Shown in pieces: positions 24,872 to 33,084 of a stretch of DNA of 44,212 bases (positions are counted from its first letter, which is position 1; each line of letters begins with the position of its first letter). This stretch comes from Neptuniibacter pectenicola (GTDB lineage: Bacteria > Pseudomonadota > Gammaproteobacteria > Pseudomonadales > Balneatricaceae), in contig NZ_LUTS01000016.1 of assembly GCF_001597735.1 (NCBI RefSeq), positions 1-44,212 of the forward strand. The letters are read 5' to 3'. The notes beneath the pieces were generated by a model. The model saw nothing but the letters and a program-made list of their open reading frames with translations. It was not told the origin of the DNA and searched no databases. The position numbers and the translations under genes were made by a program.

Positions 24872-26443
24872 CTAATACTCTCGTTTTTTGGGTATCGTTA
24901 ACCAGAAAGTAAAAGTACTTCCTTTATTTAGCTCACTGGAGGCTTCGATGGAGCCGCCCATCATTTCGGCGTAGTGTTTCGCAATAGCGAGCCCTAAGCC
25001 TGTACCTCCATACTTGCGCTTAACACTTCCGTCTATTTGCTTGAACTTGTTGAAAACTTGAGATATTTGCTCTTTTGGGATACCGATGCCAGTATCAGAC
25101 ACCTCCCAATAAATTTTACTTTCATTAAAGTAGCATCGAAGCACGATCTCGCCGGCTTCGGTAAACTTACATGCGTTTGATAGTAAGTTGAGTAGTATTT
25201 GTTGGACCTTCTCTTTATCGACGTTGAGGTAGATATCGTCAGGGGGGAGGTCGGTGATAAAACGATTGTTATTTTTGGCCGCTAAGGGACGAATCGTATT
25301 TTCTGTTTCTTTAATGAGATCCGTTAGTGAGCATTGTTTGACGATCAGGTCCATCTTGCCGGCTTCACATTTCGCTAAATCGAGAATTGCGTTTATGAGG
25401 CTTAACAGTCGCTGTGATGAGTGAAGTGCTGAGTTAAGGTCCTCAACCTGGGCGTCAAAGTCGGGGTGTATTTCAAGCTCCTCTATCACAAGCTCAATAT
25501 AACTCGTGACCGCTTGCAGAGGGGTGCGCAGCTCGTGGCTAATATTGGCCAAAAACTCTGACTGCGTGCGCATGGCAACGAGGGCGGTATCCCTGGCTGC
25601 CACAAGTTCGCGGGTACGGACTTCCACTTCAGACTCAAGCCCACTGTTGAGCTCGATGAGCTTATCTTCTTGCCGTTCTAATGAGCTCATCATGGCATTA
25701 AAGCTGTTTGCCATCTGACGGACTTCCCTTGGGCCGGCTATCTCTGCGACTAAGTGATCGCCCGAGGTTTGTGCTTTATTCATGGTTTCCGAGAGCTTAG
25801 ACAGAGGACGCGTTAGGTGGCGCAGGCCTCTATTTAAAAGCCAGATTAACAATATAGAGACAATGAGGGTGACGATTAGGTTGTAGGCAATGAGGTTATT
25901 GATCAGCTTAACAAGCGATCCCTTTGATACATTAATAATGACATAACCGAGTAATGACTCAGTATTATTGTCGAGACTGAACTCTTGTGCGCCGTTGTCA
26001 GTCGTCAAGGTGTCGGAGTGGGTAAGATAGACGGGAGCGGCGATAAGCCATGCCTGCCCCGTATCTTTTACCGTGGTCGCCGTTGCGATTGGAAACCAGA
26101 GCTCTAACTCTGAATCCATCCAATGAATGTTGCCTTGCTTCAGTAATAAGCCGTCTTTATCGGAAAAGATGGCGACACCGGTAACATCGTTAAAGCCAAG
26201 GACTTGGGAGAGTGCTTCTTGGGCGTTTTCTCTGCTCGCTGTGATTAAGGAGAGCACGCTAAGGTGCGCTAAGTTGTCAGCGATGCGTAATGAATTTTGT
26301 TGTAGGATTTGGCGTGATTGATTGTATGACACCCACACCGCTGTGACCGAGCTGGTAATGGATAGCAGGCAGATGGACACGATCAGAAATAACAACAATT
26401 GCTGCCAAATACTTTTATGTTTATGCCGACCCAAAAATATCAT
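24872..26443 (-). CDS. Membrane sensor histidine kinase
   Basis: 523 residues from the ATG at 26443, with AGGG 7 nt upstream; the preceding codon TTG would be an alternative. Two membrane helices (about 15-37 and 183-205) bracket a periplasmic sensor of about 145 residues. HAMP (about 205-258), a coiled segment, HisKA with His303 in FLANISHELRTP, and a HATPase with N-box LLSNACKF, DTGIGI and GTGLGLAI complete the kinase. No receiver or Hpt domain and no response regulator gene is adjacent, so it is an orphan here. It starts 9 bp after the periplasmic binding-protein gene, strongly suggesting that that protein presents the signal. Confidence 0.93.
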   Translation of the reverse strand: MIFLGRHKHKSIWQQLLLFLIVSICLLSITSSVTAVWVSYNQSRQILQQNSLRIADNLAHLSVLSLITASRENAQEALSQVLGFNDVTGVAIFSDKDGLLLKQGNIHWMDSELELWFPIATATTVKDTGQAWLIAAPVYLTHSDTLTTDNGAQEFSLDNNTESLLGYVIINVSKGSLVKLINNLIAYNLIVTLIVSILLIWLLNRGLRHLTRPLSKLSETMNKAQTSGDHLVAEIAGPREVRQMANSFNAMMSSLERQEDKLIELNSGLESEVEVRTRELVAARDTALVAMRTQSEFLANISHELRTPLQAVTSYIELVIEELEIHPDFDAQVEDLNSALHSSQRLLSLINAILDLAKCEAGKMDLIVKQCSLTDLIKETENTIRPLAAKNNNRFITDLPPDDIYLNVDKEKVQQILLNLLSNACKFTEAGEIVLRCYFNESKIYWEVSDTGIGIPKEQISQVFNKFKQIDGSVKRKYGGTGLGLAIAKHYAEMMGGSIEASSELNKGSTFTFWLTIPKKREY

Positions 26444-26452
26444 CAATAAGCC

Positions 26453-27412
26453 CTAAAATCCGGATTGAGGAAAGGTTTGATAAAAAGAGCTTTTCATTTT
26501 CATGCTATATTCTAAGCCCAGATGGGAGGCGGTTCTTAAGTTCACGCCCACGCGTCGCGTCAGGGAGAGTTCGACTCCCGGTTCCTTTTCGCCAGCCTTC
26601 ATACTGGCCACCATCTGAGCTAGGCGGGCACCATCCTGAAAGTTGTCAGGGAAAAGGGTGAATAGGAAGCCGCGTCGAACATGGCCCGGTTTACTCGAGA
26701 ACACGACAAAGTGTTTATCCCACGATTCGCGTAGCAGCAGTGGCAGAATGACATTCTCATTGGCGGTTATATTGTCTAATGGCAGCCAAATCGCATCAGT
26801 TGCGCTGTTGGCGCTCTGTAGAATGTCTTGATAATGCTCTACGGCTTCGCCGAGGTCGGTGACTTTTTTCGCGATCAAGGTTAGTTGTTTATCTGCTGCT
26901 GCCTGTTTAGCTTTTTCGATCAGCCATTCACTTTTACTGGTGTAGACCACAAACACTTGACGTGTTTTGGGTGACAGGGTTCGAAGTTGCTCAAATAGGT
27001 TGGCAGGGGCCGCGATTAAGCTGACACCAGAGACCCCATTTGGCTTTATTGGGAGCGCGCCCGTTACGACAAAATAGGTCTTTTTCAGCGTGTTGTTGTA
27101 GGCATACCCTCTGCGTCCTAAGGTGATCACACGGTTAACGCCCGCGTCATTCATGGTTTGTAGGAGGTTGTCCGGTGGGATAGGCTTGTCGATAGGGTAT
27201 TTAATTAATGTATCGTTGTGCTCCGTTTCGATCCCTTGAATAATTTGATCAAAAACCTGCTTATAAGGCGGTGGTAAATCAGGGTATACCACAGCCAGTG
27301 TGTCTGCTGATAAGGCACCACTAAATAATGTTAAGCACAGGACTGCGCAATGCAGTGGCCATCGAAGCCTACGTTGCTTAGGTCTGTAATAAATCCGTTT
27401 AATTCTTGCCAT
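26453..27412 (-). CDS. ABC_sub_bind-type periplasmic binding protein
   Basis: 319 residues with an unusually long basic start and a signal peptide (hydrophobic core CAVLCLTLFSGALSA, cleavage near residue 36). The rest fits the ABC_sub_bind family (TrpX/YtrF-like, two-lobed): VVYPDLPPPYKQVFDQII, RVITLGRRGYAYN and AIWLPLDNITANENVILPLLL. No permease or ATPase gene is present, so it is probably a sensory or receptor-linked protein rather than part of an ABC importer. It heads the putative five-gene operon. There is no clear ribosome site before the ATG at 27412. Vibrio and Shewanella have similar binding protein-kinase-TonB receptor groups, from memory. Confidence 0.82.
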   Translation of the reverse strand: MARIKRIYYRPKQRRLRWPLHCAVLCLTLFSGALSADTLAVVYPDLPPPYKQVFDQIIQGIETEHNDTLIKYPIDKPIPPDNLLQTMNDAGVNRVITLGRRGYAYNNTLKKTYFVVTGALPIKPNGVSGVSLIAAPANLFEQLRTLSPKTRQVFVVYTSKSEWLIEKAKQAAADKQLTLIAKKVTDLGEAVEHYQDILQSANSATDAIWLPLDNITANENVILPLLLRESWDKHFVVFSSKPGHVRRGFLFTLFPDNFQDGARLAQMVASMKAGEKEPGVELSLTRRVGVNLRTASHLGLEYSMKMKSSFYQTFPQSGF

Positions 27413-27724
27413 AAGCAGTGATTGGTCTACAACTTTTTGTGCGATTTAGAGGGAGGAAGGTCAGTATAGCGTACGCTAGCACTTCCTATAGGTCTAACTC
27501 AGATACTTGTGCCAAGTATAACCTGAATTGATATTGATCTCGATAGAGACGCTGAAGTCATTAGGAACCGATGGGAGGCAGCCTATTCGGTGGTGTTTCG
27601 GTTGTTTTAGGAACCTGAAGGCCCATATGGTCGTGTTTCCCACTGTGTGGATTGTTCGGTATTTGATCAAAGCCCCTCCCACGATAAGGCACATAGGAGG
27701 GGGACCTATCTAAGCTAAGTGTTA
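27413..27724. promoter_or_regulatory. Upstream region of the receptor operon, with two palindromes
   Basis: 312 bp without a credible gene. ATACTTG-TGC-CAAGTAT (27503-27519) is a perfect 7-bp inverted repeat. TAGCGTACGCTA (27467-27478) is a perfect 12-bp palindrome enclosed by AGGAAG (27454-27459) and CTTCCT (27482-27487). Both lie within about 110 bp upstream of the binding-protein start and look like operators. I see no Fur box, cobalamin, TPP or FMN riboswitch. Two short frames of 61-66 codons overlap on opposite strands and look random. Confidence 0.5.
27673..27703 (-). terminator. Hairpin downstream of the SnoaL-like gene
   Basis: CCCCTCC (27673-27679) can pair with GGAGGGG (from 27697), enclosing about 17 bases, 22 bp past the stop of the minus-strand gene. 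Read on the minus strand it is followed by CTTTGATC, a poor T tract. Probably the end of that transcript. Confidence 0.45.
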
Positions 27725-28606
27725 TTAGAATTTGCCGTTGTTGTTTTTCCAGTGAGCTTTTGGCGGAATCGTTTCAATCGTGTCCCAATGTTCGGCTATT
27801 TTGCCGTTTTCTACGCGGAAAAGGTCATAAAAAGCGGTGGGTTGGTCCGCAAAGCTGCCTTCGCTCACGACCAAAACAAAGTTACCTTCCCCCAGTACCT
27901 GATGAACTTTGTGATACTGCATCTGTATTCCTTGCTTGGCGAGGGCTTCGAGTGCCGCGCCTAAGCCTGATAATCCATCAGCAATAGCGGGGTTATGTTG
28001 GATATAGTTATCGCCCTGAAAGTAGTCTGCAAGTTTGTCCATCTCGCCATTGAGCAAAATGTCAGTCACAAACCCAGTGACAAGCGTTTTGTTTTCCTTG
28101 CCCTTGTCGCGGTCTGTTATTTCAACGTGACCGTCGATCATACTGCGGTTGCTTGGGTTGTTAGTTGCTGGGGTTTCTTGCAGGTTGTCCCAATGTTCAA
28201 CGATTAAGTTGTTTTCGAAGCGGAAGATGTCGAAACCGATTTTGGGGCCAAAGAAATTATACTCTGTGTGAGTGAATACATAGTCGCCATCTTGGAAGGC
28301 TCTGACGGTATTAACGTTCGCAGAATTAGCCGGTAAGGCCTGTAGAGCGGCCCCAAATCCACTGAGCCCATCCGCCACAGCTAAATTATGTTGCGTATAG
28401 TGCTGAGGGTTTATATATGAAACCGGTGTTGGGTCATTGGTTTCTATACTTTTAAGTAGATCGACCACTTTCTGTTTATTGCTCATGTGTGTTTCCCTTG
28501 TTTGCGCGATGGCTGTGGGCACCCCTGCGGTGACAAGTAAACTTGCGACGACTGTACTGCGCAGTGTGGTGATGAATGTTTTAGATGTGCTGCTTTTTAC
28601 GTTCAT
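27725..28606 (-). CDS. Exported protein with two SnoaL-like domains
   Basis: 293 residues from the ATG at 28606; a TTG five codons earlier is possible. A signal peptide ends near AIAQT. Two homologous SnoaL/NTF2-like domains follow (about 40-155 and 165-285). QHNLAVADGLSGFGAALQAL and QHNPAIADGLSGLGAALEAL, then FDIFRFENNLIVEHWDNL and YDLFRVENGKIAEHWDTI, show the internal duplication. Single-domain relatives are annotated as SnoaL-like aldol-condensation enzymes without proven function. Periplasmic location is inferred from the signal. Divergent AraC-family gene 175 bp away is its likely regulator. Confidence 0.85.
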   Translation of the reverse strand: MNVKSSTSKTFITTLRSTVVASLLVTAGVPTAIAQTRETHMSNKQKVVDLLKSIETNDPTPVSYINPQHYTQHNLAVADGLSGFGAALQALPANSANVNTVRAFQDGDYVFTHTEYNFFGPKIGFDIFRFENNLIVEHWDNLQETPATNNPSNRSMIDGHVEITDRDKGKENKTLVTGFVTDILLNGEMDKLADYFQGDNYIQHNPAIADGLSGLGAALEALAKQGIQMQYHKVHQVLGEGNFVLVVSEGSFADQPTAFYDLFRVENGKIAEHWDTIETIPPKAHWKNNNGKF

Positions 28607-28623
28607 ATCAGTGAGTTCCAAAT

Positions 28624-28745
28624 AAGATCAAAACCGCTATTTTGTTTAGGTTGTTTTTCCTGTGATCATCTTTTTTATGCCTATATCTTCCTAAATATAA
28701 AGGCTTATGGGGAGGTAGCTATTTTGTTTATAATGATCAAAATCG
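28624..28745. repeat. Mirrored pairs of repeated motifs in the SnoaL/AraC promoter region
   Basis: GCTATTTTGTTTA occurs twice (28636-28648 and 28718-28730), 82 bp apart. A second motif, GATCAAAAYCG, occurs at 28626-28636 and 28735-28745. The two motifs are arranged as B-A near the SnoaL gene and A-B near the araC gene. A 12-bp palindrome CGTTATATAACG follows at 28748-28759. These look like AraC-type half-sites that could support looping between the divergent promoters. Confidence 0.55.
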
Positions 28746-28781
28746 AGCGTTATATAACGTAATGGTGATTCGGGTAGGCGG

Positions 28782-29651
28782 ATGGAGAAGATTAGGCAGA
28801 CATCATTTGAGAATAAGCAGCTGACGGCGTTAGGGGTCGAACCGATACGATTAGCTGATATTCGCGCTAAATTGCCGAACGTGGCTGAACGGCCGGAGTT
28901 TTATATTCTGTTTTTGGTTACGGCGGGGCGGGGTAAGCATAAGGTTGATTTTGTGGAGTATGCGCTGTCGAGCGGTTCTCTCGTGTTTATTCGTCCGGGC
29001 CAAGTTCAGGAGTGGAGTGATTATGCTGAACTGGATGGGGAAGTGGTGCTGATCGATCCCAGATCATTACCCCATGGGGACCGGTTATATGCAGCGGACA
29101 GTAATTTACTGGCGCTTGATCGTTGGCAAAACTGTACGGTTTTACCGCGCGCAGTAAATGATGATGTGTTGGATGCGTTGCGGAGGCTAAGGCGCGATTT
29201 TACGCAGTTTGATGGCTCCTCTTTGGATATTGCACTGGTCAGGCATGAGGTCTTAAGCATCTTACTTCGTTTGGCTCGCTGGCAGGGTCAGTTAACGACC
29301 ATGGCGCGTGTACCGAGCCGCGCTCAAAAAACGTATCGCTTGTTTATTCAGTTGTTAGAGCAGCAATATGCCGATCAGCACAGTTTACATTATTACGCTC
29401 AGCGTCTTGGTTATGCTCAAAGTACGTTAAGTCGGGCGTGCCTCAAATATGAAGGTGTTTCGGCCAAGGTTGTGATTGATCGCCGTATAGCATTGGAGGC
29501 GCAGAGAATGTTGGCACATAGCCGTGCATCCGTTGCGGAGGTGGGTTTTTATTTAGGGTTTAGTGAGACGACTAACTTTATTAAGTTTTTCCGTCGAGTG
29601 CTGGGCGTAACCCCCAGTGTTTTTCAGCGACGATCACGGGTTGAGGCCTAA
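28782..29651 (+). CDS. AraC-family transcriptional regulator
   Basis: 289 residues. The N-terminal cupin-type effector domain (about 15-155; FILFLVTAGRGKHKVDF, LVFIRPGQVQEW) is followed by two helix-turn-helix motifs (about 190-285): HYYAQRLGYAQSTLSRACLKY and SVAEVGFYLGFSETTNFIKFFRRVLGVTPSVFQRR, the latter the AraC signature. It probably controls the divergent SnoaL-like gene and itself through the repeats in the shared 175-bp region. The ligand is unknown. The ATG at 28782 has TAGGCGG directly upstream, at short spacing. It converges with uvrD, with a hairpin between. Confidence 0.9.
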   Translation: MEKIRQTSFENKQLTALGVEPIRLADIRAKLPNVAERPEFYILFLVTAGRGKHKVDFVEYALSSGSLVFIRPGQVQEWSDYAELDGEVVLIDPRSLPHGDRLYAADSNLLALDRWQNCTVLPRAVNDDVLDALRRLRRDFTQFDGSSLDIALVRHEVLSILLRLARWQGQLTTMARVPSRAQKTYRLFIQLLEQQYADQHSLHYYAQRLGYAQSTLSRACLKYEGVSAKVVIDRRIALEAQRMLAHSRASVAEVGFYLGFSETTNFIKFFRRVLGVTPSVFQRRSRVEA

Positions 29652-29665
29652 GCTAATGTTAAAGG

Positions 29666-29699
29666 TCGATCACGCTGCATAATGGAGAAGCGTGATCGA
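29666..29699. terminator. Hairpin between araC-type gene and uvrD
   Basis: TCGATCACGCT (29666-29676) pairs perfectly with AGCGTGATCGA (29689-29699) over 11 bp with a 12-base loop, in the 64-bp gap between two convergent genes. T tracts are weak on both strands, so it is a probable bidirectional terminator. Confidence 0.55.
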
Positions 29700-29715
29700 A
29701 CCTCGGTGCCGCGGC

Positions 29716-31929
29716 TTACAGTGTTTGCAGGTTAGCAAACCCCACAACCAGCCATTTACTGCCTTCGTAGTCAAAATTGACTTGCACGCGTGCCTTAGCG
29801 CCTGAGCCTTCAAAGTTAAGTACGGTGCCTTCACCAAATTTACTATGGCTTACACGTTGGCCAAGGGCGAGGTTAGTATCAGGTACTTCACTGCTGCTGA
29901 GAGAGCCACTGCCGAAGAGGCTGCTGCCGGTATCGCTGTTATAGCGGCTCGTCATTGGGCGACTCACGCTTGCATTGAGGCGGACCTCTTCAACCAGTTC
30001 ATTAGGGATCTCTCTAATGAAGCGAGAGGGTCGATTGTAGTTGTCTTGGCCATGCAAACGGCGTGATTCCGCATAGGTTATATAAAGTTTCTGCATGGCG
30101 CGGGTGATCCCGACGTAGCAGAGGCGGCGCTCCTCTTCTAGACGGCCCGGTTCCTCAATCGACATTTTGTGTGGAAATAGCCCTTCTTCAACCCCAGCTA
30201 AGAAGACCTGAGGGAACTCTAAGCCTTTGGCCGAATGTAAGGTCATTAACTGTACACTGTCTTGGAAATCATCGGCCTGGGTGTCGCCCGAATCTAGTGC
30301 CGCTTGATCTAAGAAGGCGGCTAATGGCGAGTTAAACTCCTCATCCAAAAACTCATCCCACTGGCTGTTAAATTGCTTAGCGGCGGTGACCAGCTCTTCC
30401 AAGTTTTCGATCCGTGACTGGGCTTTTTCGCCTTTCTCTTTTTGGTGGTGTTCGATCAACCCTGCGTGCTGAATAACATGCTCAGTCTGCTCATGAAGCA
30501 GCGTGTCTTCCGTATCTTGTGCCATCTGGTTGATTAAATCGATAAACCCTTGCAGCGCATTGGCTGCGCGTGGAGGTAAGCGTTTAAGCTCGACTACCTC
30601 ATTGGAGGCTCGCCACATGGAGATGGATTGGCTGCGGGCATGCTCGCGTATGACTTCGATAGTGCGGGTGCCGATGCCTCGAGTAGGGACATTGATCACA
30701 CGCTCCATGGAGGTGTCGTCATCCCTATTACTGAGTAAGCGTAGATAGGAGAGGGCGTTTTTAATCTCTAAGCGTTCATAAAAGCGTTGGCCGCCGTATA
30801 TACGGTAAGGGACTCCGCTGCGAATCAGCGCTTCCTCAAGTACGCGAGACTGGGCGTTTGAGCGATAGAGGATGGCGCACTCTTTGCGGACATTGCCCTC
30901 TTGGACCCATTTGCTGATTTGATCGACGATAAAACGGGCTTCATCTTGTTCGTTGAAGGCGGAGTAAAGCGAGATAGGCTCACCTTCGCCCGCATCGGTA
31001 TGGAGCTCTTTTCCTAGGCGGCCTTGGTTATTGCGGATAACCTCATTCGCAGCCCGAAGGATGGTTTCTGTTGAGCGGTAGTTTTGCTCAAGTTTGATGG
31101 TTTCCGTACCGGGGAAGTGGACCGCAAGGTTTTGAATGTTTTCTATCTTGGCGCCACGCCAGCCATAAATCGATTGGTCATCATCTCCGACTGCCATCAG
31201 TTTTCGTTGGCCGCCGCATAGCATCTGTAACCATGCGTATTGGATGCTATTGGTGTCCTGAAACTCATCCACTAATAGGTAGCGGAAGCGTTCTTGGTAA
31301 TGGGCTAATAGTGCAGGGTTTTTGTCTCTTAGCAGCTCCAGTGAACGCAGTAACAGTTCACCGAAGTCGATCATGCCGCCCCGTTCGCAGGCTGCTTCAT
31401 AGGCGTGATACATGGATAGCATATTACGATCGGTTGGGTCATTCCGTGGTTCAATGTGTTTAGCGCGTAAGCCGTCATCTTTTTTGTCGTTGATATACCA
31501 CTGGAATTGGCGTGCGGGCCAGCGTTTATCATCCAAGTTCATCTCTTTTGCGAGCCGCTTGATGACCCTAAGCTGGTCATCACTGTCCATGATCTGGAAG
31601 TTTTCCTGTAACCCCGCATCCTGCCAATGGGAGCGTAATAAGCGATGGGCTAGCCCATGGAACGTGCCGACCCACATCCCTTGGGGGTTAATGCCCAATA
31701 ACTCTTCTATACGCCCCCGCATCTCTTTGGCCGCTTTGTTGGTAAACGTAACCGCCATAATCGAATAGGGTGACATTTTCTCGATCTGAATAAGCCAAGC
31801 GATACGGTGGACCAGTACGCGGGTTTTACCCGATCCTGCACCGGCAAGTACAAGTAGGTTCTGTACGGGCGCCGTTACAGCGCTACGCTGGGCATCATTT
31901 AGGGAATCGATTATATGGGTTACGTCCAT
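29716..31929 (-). CDS. uvrD: DNA helicase II UvrD
   Basis: 737 residues, near the usual 720. Superfamily 1 helicase motifs in order: Q-motif LNDAQRSAV, Walker A LAGAGSGKTRVL (about 29-40), TFTNKAAKEMRGR, DEFQDTN (motif II), GDDDQSIYGWRGA (motif III), QNYRST (motif IV), LMTLHSAKGLEFPQVF (motif V) and VGITRAMQKLYIT (motif VI). The C-terminal ALGQRVSHSKFGEGTVL tudor-like tail is the RNA polymerase-binding region known from UvrD/PcrA. It unwinds DNA in nucleotide excision and mismatch repair. A LexA box lies 16 bp upstream of the ATG, so SOS induction is expected. Confidence 0.96.
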   Translation of the reverse strand: MDVTHIIDSLNDAQRSAVTAPVQNLLVLAGAGSGKTRVLVHRIAWLIQIEKMSPYSIMAVTFTNKAAKEMRGRIEELLGINPQGMWVGTFHGLAHRLLRSHWQDAGLQENFQIMDSDDQLRVIKRLAKEMNLDDKRWPARQFQWYINDKKDDGLRAKHIEPRNDPTDRNMLSMYHAYEAACERGGMIDFGELLLRSLELLRDKNPALLAHYQERFRYLLVDEFQDTNSIQYAWLQMLCGGQRKLMAVGDDDQSIYGWRGAKIENIQNLAVHFPGTETIKLEQNYRSTETILRAANEVIRNNQGRLGKELHTDAGEGEPISLYSAFNEQDEARFIVDQISKWVQEGNVRKECAILYRSNAQSRVLEEALIRSGVPYRIYGGQRFYERLEIKNALSYLRLLSNRDDDTSMERVINVPTRGIGTRTIEVIREHARSQSISMWRASNEVVELKRLPPRAANALQGFIDLINQMAQDTEDTLLHEQTEHVIQHAGLIEHHQKEKGEKAQSRIENLEELVTAAKQFNSQWDEFLDEEFNSPLAAFLDQAALDSGDTQADDFQDSVQLMTLHSAKGLEFPQVFLAGVEEGLFPHKMSIEEPGRLEEERRLCYVGITRAMQKLYITYAESRRLHGQDNYNRPSRFIREIPNELVEEVRLNASVSRPMTSRYNSDTGSSLFGSGSLSSSEVPDTNLALGQRVSHSKFGEGTVLNFEGSGAKARVQVNFDYEGSKWLVVGFANLQTL

Positions 31930-31945
31930 TGCTACTCTTCAGTCA

Positions 31946-31961
31946 CTGTATAAATAATCAG
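31946..31961 (-). promoter_or_regulatory. LexA (SOS) box of uvrD
   Basis: CTGTATAAATAATCAG, a CTG-N10-CAG match to the gammaproteobacterial LexA operator, with AT-rich centre. It ends 16 bp upstream of the uvrD ATG, in line with the known SOS control of uvrD. Confidence 0.8.
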
Positions 31962-32048
31962 TTAAGGATTATAACAGCTGCTATGGACTTTAATAGTAAC
32001 TAAGGGGGAAGGGAGGGAGGAATTGTCCCGCTCGGCGATAGATTAACG

Positions 32049-32082
32049 CCCCTGTAGGGCTGAATAGGCTTACCTACAGGGG
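32049..32082 (-). terminator. Hairpin downstream of thrB
   Basis: CCCCTGTAGG (32049-32058) and CCTACAGGGG (32073-32082) form a perfect 10-bp stem with a 14-base loop, 7 bp after the thrB stop. No T run follows on the minus strand, so it may be a 3'-stabilising stem or a weak terminator. Confidence 0.5.
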
Positions 32083-32089
32083 ACGGAGC

Positions 32090-33049
32090 TTAATCGGGGA
32101 GTTGGCTTGGGTTCTGTCGCCGGAAGAGTAAGATGCGCTTGAGCTCATCTGGATCTTTTAGCTTTTGGGCGCTGTTTTTATCTAACCAAGGAATGAGTCG
32201 AGAGAGCCAGAAGCGCATAGCGGCGGTGCAGCTTAGTACTGCCCAGGCGTCTCGCTCCCCTTGGGTGAAGGGCCGTGCTTTGTTGTAAGCGTCCAGAAGT
32301 GCATGTTCTCGAGCGTGATCAATAGAGCCGTCCGGATTGCTACACCAATCATTGGCAACAATAGCTAGATCAAATAGCAGAAACCCGGTGGCCGCATTAT
32401 AAAGATCCAATACGGCGCTGACACGGGTTCCTTGAAAGAGCACATTGTCGTGGAAAAGGTCGCCGTGAATGGTGCCTACTTTGATATCGCTGGGGTTTTC
32501 TCTCAGTTGGTCAAAGCGGTGCACTTCATCTTTTAATAGCTTTTGATCTTCGGCTGAGAGCTTAGGGACAATCAGTTCACTCTCTCTGCGCCACCAGAAA
32601 ACGCCACGGTGGGCTTGGCGCTGTAAGTAGAAGTCAGCGGCGGCTACGTGAAACTCGCCTAATACTTGACCTATTGCAGCACAGTGGTCAGCCGTTAGCT
32701 CCGCTTGGCCTACATGCTCGCCATAAAAGCGAGGCTGGATAGCGGCTGGGCGGTTTTTTAGCTTTTTAAGGCCAATACCATTACGGTCTTGGATCGCAAA
32801 AGGCACGTCGATATGCCGATCAGATAACCATTGGCAAAGTTCAATAAAGTAGGGCAGCTCTTCGTGATCAAGTTCTTCGAAGAGTGTGAGTACATACTCA
32901 CATTGAACGCCCTCTTTTTTCAATGACAGGAAGTAGTTGGTATTTTCAATACCCCCTTCAATGCCTTTAAAATTGACCAGTGAACCAAGATCAAAATCGT
33001 TAAGTAGTTGGTTCAGATCATCTTGATCTAGTTGTGTATAAACAGCCAA
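32090..33049 (-). CDS. thrB: Homoserine kinase ThrB (APH-fold type)
   Basis: 319 residues in the choline/aminoglycoside kinase fold family, the ThrB form found in Pseudomonas rather than the GHMP-type enzyme of E. coli. Catalytic loop GTIHGDLFHDNVLF (about 196-209) and DLYNAATG (the metal-binding Asp region) are visible. It phosphorylates homoserine in threonine synthesis. The start codon is TTG at 33049; the following MAVYTQLDQDDLNQLL lines up with the N-terminus of relatives, and GAG lies upstream. Next to a DUF2782 gene (35 bp), the same pairing as in Pseudomonas. thrC and hom are not nearby. Confidence 0.93.
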   Translation of the reverse strand: MAVYTQLDQDDLNQLLNDFDLGSLVNFKGIEGGIENTNYFLSLKKEGVQCEYVLTLFEELDHEELPYFIELCQWLSDRHIDVPFAIQDRNGIGLKKLKNRPAAIQPRFYGEHVGQAELTADHCAAIGQVLGEFHVAAADFYLQRQAHRGVFWWRRESELIVPKLSAEDQKLLKDEVHRFDQLRENPSDIKVGTIHGDLFHDNVLFQGTRVSAVLDLYNAATGFLLFDLAIVANDWCSNPDGSIDHAREHALLDAYNKARPFTQGERDAWAVLSCTAAMRFWLSRLIPWLDKNSAQKLKDPDELKRILLFRRQNPSQLPD

Positions 33050-33084
33050 AAGCGTTACTCAATTCTGATTAGTGGGTAGGGTGC

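Noticed and set aside
27494-27713. Two short frames (66 and 61 codons) on opposite strands
   Set aside because: They overlap each other, have no ribosome site and show no protein-like composition or recognisable motif.
27413-27724. Possible cobalamin, TPP or FMN riboswitch upstream of the receptor operon
   Set aside because: None of the conserved boxes of these riboswitches is visible on the minus strand; only palindromes are present.
26453-27724. Fur box controlling the TonB receptor operon
   Set aside because: No GATAATGATAATCATTATC-like 19-mer was found upstream of the operon or of the receptor gene itself.
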